NCBI GenBank assembly: GCA_963974125.1
Contig: CAXBCH010000024.1
Coordinates: 5,840-69,839 of the forward strand
DNA length: 64,000 bases
Reading direction: 5' to 3'
From: Haliea sp963974125
GTDB lineage: Bacteria; Pseudomonadota; Gammaproteobacteria; Pseudomonadales; Halieaceae
Shown here: piece after piece, positions 59,322 to 64,000 of the stretch
Numbering within the stretch: the first letter of the stretch is position 1
How the letters are laid out: each line of letters starts with the position of its first letter
Notes under the pieces: generated by a model
The model's input: only the letters and a program-made list of their open reading frames with translations
Told to the model about the DNA's origin: nothing
The model's database searches: none
Made by a program: the position numbers and the translations under genes

Positions 59322-60482
59322 TCATGGCCCCATCCAGACCACAGGGTCTACGGGTTTGCCGTCCTTGCGGATCTCGAAGTAGAGGCCGGCCCGGTCCAGG
59401 CCGCCGCTGTTGCCGACGGTGCTGATCGGCGTGCCTGGCGCGACCCACTCACCGACTTCCTTCAGCAGGCTCTGGTTGTGGGCATACAGGCTCATGTAGC
59501 CGTCGCCGTGGTCCAGGATCAGGAGCAGGCCGGAGCCGCGCAGCCAGTCGGCGTAGACCACCCGGCCGTGGTGAATGGCGCGGACGGCGCTGCCCTCAGC
59601 TGCGGCCAGGTTGATGCCGTGCCAGCGCATGCCACCGGCACCGCGGCTGGCACCGAAGCTGTTGCGGCGGCGCCCGTCGACCGGCCAGGCGAGTGTCCCC
59701 CTGGTGCTGGCGAAAGGCTGGTAATCCTCCGGGAGCTGCAGTTCCACCACCGCCTGCTCAATGGCCTCCAGCAGTTCTTCCAGCTCCCGCCGGTCGCGTT
59801 GCAATTGCTGCAAGCGGTCATCCTGGCTGCTGATACTGGCCGCCAGGGTGGCGATGACCTGCTCGCGCTGCTGGCGCGAGGCCAGCACCTCCTGTCGCTG
59901 CGCCTGCAGGGTGGCCTGTTGCGTCGACAGCTCTGCGGCGGCCGTTTCGCTGCGACTGCGAACCGCGGCCAGTTGCTCCAGGGTGGCACGATACTCGGCG
60001 ACCAGCTTGTTGCGGGCATGGAAAAAATAGCGGTAGTAGGCCATCGCCCGGGCCACGGTGTGCGGGCTCTCCTGGCTCAGCAGAACCTTCAGGGTGCCCT
60101 GCTGCCCCATTTGCCATGCTGCGCGCAACTCGGTGCCAATCCGAACCTGCTGCCTGTCGCGGGCCTGCGCCAGTTCCTCCTCGCGCGCCCGCAAGGTTGC
60201 GAGTTCCGCCTCGGTGGCGGCTATTGCCGCCAGGTTCGCGCTGATCTCCCGCTGCAACTGGCCCAGACGCAATTCAGCGGCCCGCAGTTGTTCCTGCTGG
60301 TCGCTCAAGCGGGTACGGGCGTTGGCCAGCTCTTTGCTGACCAGCTCTATCTGCCGCTGCAACTGCTCCAGCTCAGCCCGTGCCTGCTCTGCATCAGTCT
60401 GGGCCCTGGCGCCACCGGTCGCCAGCAAGCCGAGGCAGACAAGAATCCAGACCAGTCCTGCAGTGGCGCGCAAGCGCGGCAT
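59322..60482 (-). CDS. envC: EnvC-type murein hydrolase activator (degenerate LytM)
   Basis: 386 residues from ATG 60482, chosen because it gives a signal peptide (VWILVCLGLLATGGARA) and lies 5 nt past the gpmI stop; a longer frame upstream overlaps gpmI. Residues about 28-260 are coiled coil (LEQLQRQIELVSKELANAR...). The C-terminal LytM domain (MRWHGINLAAAEGSAVRAIHHGRVVYADWL, DHGDGYMSLYAHNQSLL, YFEIRKDGKPVDPVVWMGP in outline) follows the E. coli EnvC pattern, which lacks catalytic zinc residues and activates amidases at the septum. Confidence 0.92.
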   Translation of the reverse strand: MPRLRATAGLVWILVCLGLLATGGARAQTDAEQARAELEQLQRQIELVSKELANARTRLSDQQEQLRAAELRLGQLQREISANLAAIAATEAELATLRAREEELAQARDRQQVRIGTELRAAWQMGQQGTLKVLLSQESPHTVARAMAYYRYFFHARNKLVAEYRATLEQLAAVRSRSETAAAELSTQQATLQAQRQEVLASRQQREQVIATLAASISSQDDRLQQLQRDRRELEELLEAIEQAVVELQLPEDYQPFASTRGTLAWPVDGRRRNSFGASRGAGGMRWHGINLAAAEGSAVRAIHHGRVVYADWLRGSGLLLILDHGDGYMSLYAHNQSLLKEVGEWVAPGTPISTVGNSGGLDRAGLYFEIRKDGKPVDPVVWMGP

Positions 60483-60487
60483 CGATC

Positions 60488-62044
60488 TCAGTCCCGGCAG
60501 CTGACCAGGCTGTGGCCCGTCATCTCCGCCGGCTGGGGCAGCCGCATCAGGGTCAGCAGGCTGGGGGCGATGTCGGCGAGGATGCCGCCGGCGGGGTCGA
60601 GCTGGCAATCGCGCCTGCCGATGTAGACCAGGGGGACGTGCTCCGTGGTGTGCTGGGTGTGGCGCTGGCCCGACTCGTAGTCCTGCATCTGCTCACAGTT
60701 GCCATGGTCCGCCGTCACCAGGGCCTGGCCGTCGACCTCCAGCAGGGCCTGCTCCACCCGGCCGAGGCACTCGTCCAGGGTTGCCACGGCTTTCAGCGCC
60801 GCCTCGAAAATGCCGGTGTGCCCGACCATGTCACCGTTGGCGTAGTTGCAGACGATCAGGTCGTACTCGCCGGACCGGATGGCGGCGACCAGTTCATCGG
60901 TGACTTCAGGCGCGCTCATTTCGGGTTTCAGGTCGTAGGTGGCGACATCGGGCGAGGGCACCATGATACGTTTTTCCCCCGGGAAGGTATCTTCCCGGCC
61001 ACCGCTGAAAAAGAAGGTGACGTGCGCGTATTTCTCCGTTTCCGCCAGCCGCAGCTGGGTCTTGCCCTGCTGGGCCAGCCAGTCGCCGAGGACGTTGTCG
61101 AGGCTGTCCGGGGGGAAGGCGCAGGCGGCGTCGATATCGGCGGCATACTCGGTAGTGGTCACGAATCCGGCCAGGGCCGGGCGCCGGTGTCGCTCAAAAT
61201 CGCTGAAGGCGGGGTCGGTGAAGGCGCGGGTCAGCTGTCGGGCCCGGTCGGCGCGGAAATTCATGAACAGTACGGCGTCCCCGTCCTCGACCACGGCGGG
61301 CTCCTGCCCGGGGCCGGCGACGATCGTGGGCAGGACGAATTCATCGTTCTTATCCCGGGCATAGGCCGCTGCCAGTGCCTCTTCGGCGCTCGCGGCGCGA
61401 TAGTCCGTCGCGCCCTCGGTCAGCATGCGCCAGGCCAGTTCGATGCGGTCCCAGCGGTTGTCCCGGTCCATGGCGTAGTAGCGCCCGACGATGCTGGCAA
61501 CCCGGCCGCAGCCGAGCTCGGCAAACACGGCGTCGGCCTGCTGCAGCGAGTCGGCGGCGCTGCGCGGAGGGGTATCGCGGCCGTCCAGGAAGGCATGCAG
61601 GTAAACCCTCTTCGCGCCCCGCGCCGCCGCCAGCCTTATAGCGGCGAATATCTGTTGTTCGTGGCTGTGGACGCCGCCGGGAGACAGCAGTCCCAGAATG
61701 TGCACGGCCCCCCCGTCGGCCACGGCGCTGTCGATGGCCTCGATGTAGGCGGGGTTGTGGTTGAAGCTGCCGTCGGCGATGGCCTGGTCGATTTTGGTGA
61801 TGCTCTGGTAGATGACCCGCCCCGAGCCCAGGCTCATGTGACCCACCTCGGAATTGCCCATCTGGCCCTCCGGCAACCCCACATCCAGCCCGGATCCTGA
61901 CACCAGGGTGTGCGGCGCCTCGGCCCAGAGCCGGTCCCAGACCGGGGTATTGGCCTGGGCAATGGCGTTGTCACGGGTATCCTCGCGGTGGCCCCAGCCG
62001 TCCAGCACGATCAGGACGGTGGGTGTCTTGGGGGTGTCGTTCAT
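60488..62044 (-). CDS. gpmI: 2,3-bisphosphoglycerate-independent phosphoglycerate mutase GpmI
   Basis: 518 residues from ATG 62044 (GGAT in front; an ATG 15 codons earlier is out of the conserved region). Metallo-alkaline-phosphatase fold: VLIVLDGWGHRED, catalytic Ser in GNSEVGHMSLGSGRVIYQ, HILGLLSPGGVHSH, LHAFLDGRDTPPRSA, RADRARQLTRAF, NYANGDMVGHTG and VTADHGNCEQM with metal ligands. It interconverts 3- and 2-phosphoglycerate with two Mn2+. First gene of gpmI-envC-ctpA-deacetylase. Confidence 0.96.
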   Translation of the reverse strand: MNDTPKTPTVLIVLDGWGHREDTRDNAIAQANTPVWDRLWAEAPHTLVSGSGLDVGLPEGQMGNSEVGHMSLGSGRVIYQSITKIDQAIADGSFNHNPAYIEAIDSAVADGGAVHILGLLSPGGVHSHEQQIFAAIRLAAARGAKRVYLHAFLDGRDTPPRSAADSLQQADAVFAELGCGRVASIVGRYYAMDRDNRWDRIELAWRMLTEGATDYRAASAEEALAAAYARDKNDEFVLPTIVAGPGQEPAVVEDGDAVLFMNFRADRARQLTRAFTDPAFSDFERHRRPALAGFVTTTEYAADIDAACAFPPDSLDNVLGDWLAQQGKTQLRLAETEKYAHVTFFFSGGREDTFPGEKRIMVPSPDVATYDLKPEMSAPEVTDELVAAIRSGEYDLIVCNYANGDMVGHTGIFEAALKAVATLDECLGRVEQALLEVDGQALVTADHGNCEQMQDYESGQRHTQHTTEHVPLVYIGRRDCQLDPAGGILADIAPSLLTLMRLPQPAEMTGHSLVSCRD

Positions 62045-62159
62045 GGGTAATCCAGCTATCCGTGGGTTGGCGTTGGTCCGCAGCGCCATATTTTACCCCT
62101 TCCGGCCGGTTCTCGCATCGCTGCCTGCGCGAGGGCGTCGACAGCAGGGGGTCGCGGGG

Positions 62160-63854
62160 TCAGGATTCCCAGACAACGCCGCCCTGGCTTGCCCAGTTGG
62201 CCACCCGGCTGCCATAGAGTGCTTCCAGCTCATTCCGTTTCAGCTTCAGGGTGGGCGTCAGCAGGTTGTTCTCGACGCTCCAGCTTTCCTTGACGACCAC
62301 CAGGGCCGCCAGGCGCTCGTGGGCATCCAGTTCGCTGTTGACCTGTGCCAGCAGATCCGCCAGTGTGCCGCTGTACTCTTCGCGTGCCTGATCGTCGGCC
62401 AGCTGCGCCAGTGCTTCGGCAGGCAGACACACCAGCACCAGCGGCTGAGGCAGGTTGCTGCCCATGACGCAGGCCTGGTCGATACCGGGGAAGGCGGCAA
62501 AGCGGCCTTCGATCGGCGCCGGTGCTACATATTTCCCCTTCTCCGTCTTGAAGATCTCCTTGACCCGACCGACGATCTTGAGTCGGCCGTGCGCATCAAT
62601 CTCGCCCTTGTCACCGGTGTGCAGCCAGCCGTCGTCGGTGAGATCTTCCCGGGTTTTCTCGGGATCCTTGTAGTAACCGACCATGTTCGCCAGGCTGCGC
62701 ACCAGGATCTCGCCATTCTCGGCTATGCGGCACTCCACACCCTCGTGGCTGGAGCCTACCCAGCCGATGCGCTGGTCCCCGGCTCGGGTGGCATGGGACC
62801 AGGCCATGTTCTCGGTCATGCCGTAGACTTCGAGGATCTCCAGCCCGATCCTGCGGAACCACTCCATGACCTCCGGTGACAGGGCTGATGCCCCTGACAG
62901 TGCAATCCGGCATTGGTCCAGGCCCATCGCCTCCCGAATCTTCTTCCGCACCACGCGGTTCAACAGGGGAATCTTGAGCAGCATGTCCAGCTTGCGGGGC
63001 GGCAACGTCTGGCTGGCCTGCTGGTAGAACTTGGTCCAGATCCTGGGGACGGCGAAGAACAGCGTGGGGCGTGCCCGCCTGATGTCCTCGGCGAAGGTAT
63101 CGAGTGACTCGGCGAAAAAGACTTTCTGTCCGACATACAGCATCGACAATTCCACGGCCACGCGCTCCGCGACGTGTGACAGGGGCAGGTAGGAAATCAT
63201 CCGGTCCCGGTGGCTGATGTCGTAGACACCGGGCAGTCTCTCTCCCATGAGGGTGAGGGTGCCAAAGCTGTGCATGACGCCCTTGGGTACCCCGGTCGTG
63301 CCGGAGGTGTAGATGATGGTTGCCAGATCCTCCGCTCCGGGTCTGGCGATATCGGCCGGATCAAGGGTGGAGGCCCCGGCCACCAGATCGGCCCAGCAGG
63401 GATAGTCACTGAGAGCCCTGTCCGGGGCCAGGGAGAGGGCGATTTTCGGCATTGAATCAGGTACACCGCGCCGGGCTTCGTCCCAGGTATCCAGCTTGCC
63501 GACAAACAGCAGCCGGCTTTCAGAGTGCTCCAGGATCTGGCGTACGGTGGTGGACGTCAGGTTGGGATAGAGCGGGACACTGACATGGCCCGCAGCCCAG
63601 ATCGCCAGGTCGGCCAGGATCCATTCCGCACAGTTCTTCGACATCAGCGCCACATGGCTGCCTGGCGGCAGCCCAAGGGAGCACAGGTGATGGGCCATGC
63701 GCAACACCTGCTCGCCCATTTGGGCCCGGGTGAATTCCTGCAGTTTGCCAGCGCCCAGCGGCTGCACCATGGCGATATCGGCCGGGTGGTTCTGGACCTT
63801 CCCGAAAAAGGCTGCCAGGGGCCCAGCGCTGCCGGGATGATTGCCTGCGTTCAT
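62160..63854 (-). CDS. AMP-dependent acyl-CoA ligase (long-chain fatty acid type)
   Basis: 564 residues from ATG 63854 behind AGGAGG at 5 nt; the frame is open to 63959. ANL family motifs: TIIYTSGTTGVPKGVMHS (P-loop), SYLPLSHVAERV, EVYGMTEN, GWLHTGDKG and KIVGRVKEIFKTEKGKYVAPAPIE with the C-terminal hinge. The family is the FadD/ACSL-like one with ISYLPLSHVAER typical of long-chain ligases in mycobacteria and plants. It activates a fatty acid or related carboxylate to a CoA thioester; steroid side chains are one possibility. Monocistronic in the visible part. Confidence 0.9.
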   Translation of the reverse strand: MNAGNHPGSAGPLAAFFGKVQNHPADIAMVQPLGAGKLQEFTRAQMGEQVLRMAHHLCSLGLPPGSHVALMSKNCAEWILADLAIWAAGHVSVPLYPNLTSTTVRQILEHSESRLLFVGKLDTWDEARRGVPDSMPKIALSLAPDRALSDYPCWADLVAGASTLDPADIARPGAEDLATIIYTSGTTGVPKGVMHSFGTLTLMGERLPGVYDISHRDRMISYLPLSHVAERVAVELSMLYVGQKVFFAESLDTFAEDIRRARPTLFFAVPRIWTKFYQQASQTLPPRKLDMLLKIPLLNRVVRKKIREAMGLDQCRIALSGASALSPEVMEWFRRIGLEILEVYGMTENMAWSHATRAGDQRIGWVGSSHEGVECRIAENGEILVRSLANMVGYYKDPEKTREDLTDDGWLHTGDKGEIDAHGRLKIVGRVKEIFKTEKGKYVAPAPIEGRFAAFPGIDQACVMGSNLPQPLVLVCLPAEALAQLADDQAREEYSGTLADLLAQVNSELDAHERLAALVVVKESWSVENNLLTPTLKLKRNELEALYGSRVANWASQGGVVWES

Positions 63855-64000
63855 TGCAGCCTCCTGTCGGCTACCGGGCCCGCCCTTGTAGTGGTGATTC
63901 TCGCCTCCCTGCCGCCGGACCGCAAGACTCCACCGCAAGACCCGGGCAGTGTATTCCAATCCATAAATGAGTCTGGGGAGTAGCCCTCTTCAGCCGATAG

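Overview
The window is about 64 kb of GC-rich, densely coded chromosome from a free-living gammaproteobacterium. Conserved gene orders place it there: gpmI-envC-ctpA-divergent polysaccharide deacetylase, mutY-yggX-tRNA-Phe, and hisB-hisH-hisA-hisF. Steroid-ring oxygenases, an ArsS-type radical SAM enzyme, an XrtH-type sorting-signal protein and an UrcA-family protein suggest the marine Halieaceae (OM60/NOR5) or a close relative. That placement is inference; no rRNA gene is present. I see no phage, integron, insertion sequence or CRISPR array, so most of the window reads as core or lineage-specific chromosome.

Layout. 1-3.9 kb: a partial ion channel, then kshA and hsaA (steroid nucleus degradation) behind a perfect FNR/ANR-type site, then two small genes on the other strand. 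3.9-10.6 kb: an exported protein, a second-type FtsH protease, a CaCA antiporter, a lipase-like hydrolase broken by a frameshift, and a DUF2254 membrane protein. 10.7-17 kb: an SRAP protein, a DUF6435 mini-protein, an Old Yellow Enzyme, a cation:proton antiporter, a pentapeptide-repeat protein, two TPM-domain proteins and LemA; the last six are on one strand. 17-22.5 kb: REP-like DNA, an NAD(P)-binding protein, an exported cyclase-family enzyme divergent from a LysR regulator, then a DMT transporter, a flavodoxin and a CHMI-like isomerase. 22.5-28.7 kb: an S9 peptidase lipoprotein, a DUF4143 ATPase whose start sits in a large hairpin, tRNA-Phe, yggX, mutY and a lipoprotein hydrolase. 28.7-33.4 kb: a tightly overlapped operon arsS - TVP38/pyridine-nucleotide oxidoreductase fusion - DUF547, and a midcut-by-XrtH type protein. 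33.5-39.7 kb: a sterol desaturase-family protein, hisBHAF, a PAS-GAF-GGDEF cyclase and a persulfide dioxygenase-rhodanese fusion. 39.7-45.5 kb: frdABCD, a LytTR two-component system and an UrcA-family protein. 45.6-50.3 kb: phosphoketolase and acetate kinase separated by a multi-hairpin inverted repeat, then a lipoprotein hydrolase. 50.4-56.9 kb: an aldehyde dehydrogenase, a BNR/sialidase-like lipoprotein gene with a frameshift, a PilZ-like gene and an SLC13 permease. 56.9-64 kb: a deacetylase gene carrying in-frame REP-derived repeats, ctpA, envC, gpmI and an AMP-dependent acyl-CoA ligase.

How it fits together. The metabolism is versatile and heterotrophic: aerobic steroid ring opening, fatty-acid activation, phosphoketolase plus acetate kinase, and fumarate reductase for low-oxygen conditions. 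Cell-envelope maintenance (FtsH, EnvC, CtpA, LemA/TPM) and several signalling proteins accompany it. The most unusual DNA features are the in-frame REP-derived repeats in the deacetylase gene, the 49-bp hairpin over the DUF4143 start, the xfp-ackA composite inverted repeat, the FNR-type box upstream of oxygen-consuming steroid enzymes, and two clear frameshifts (a third is possible) that are either real decay or sequencing error.
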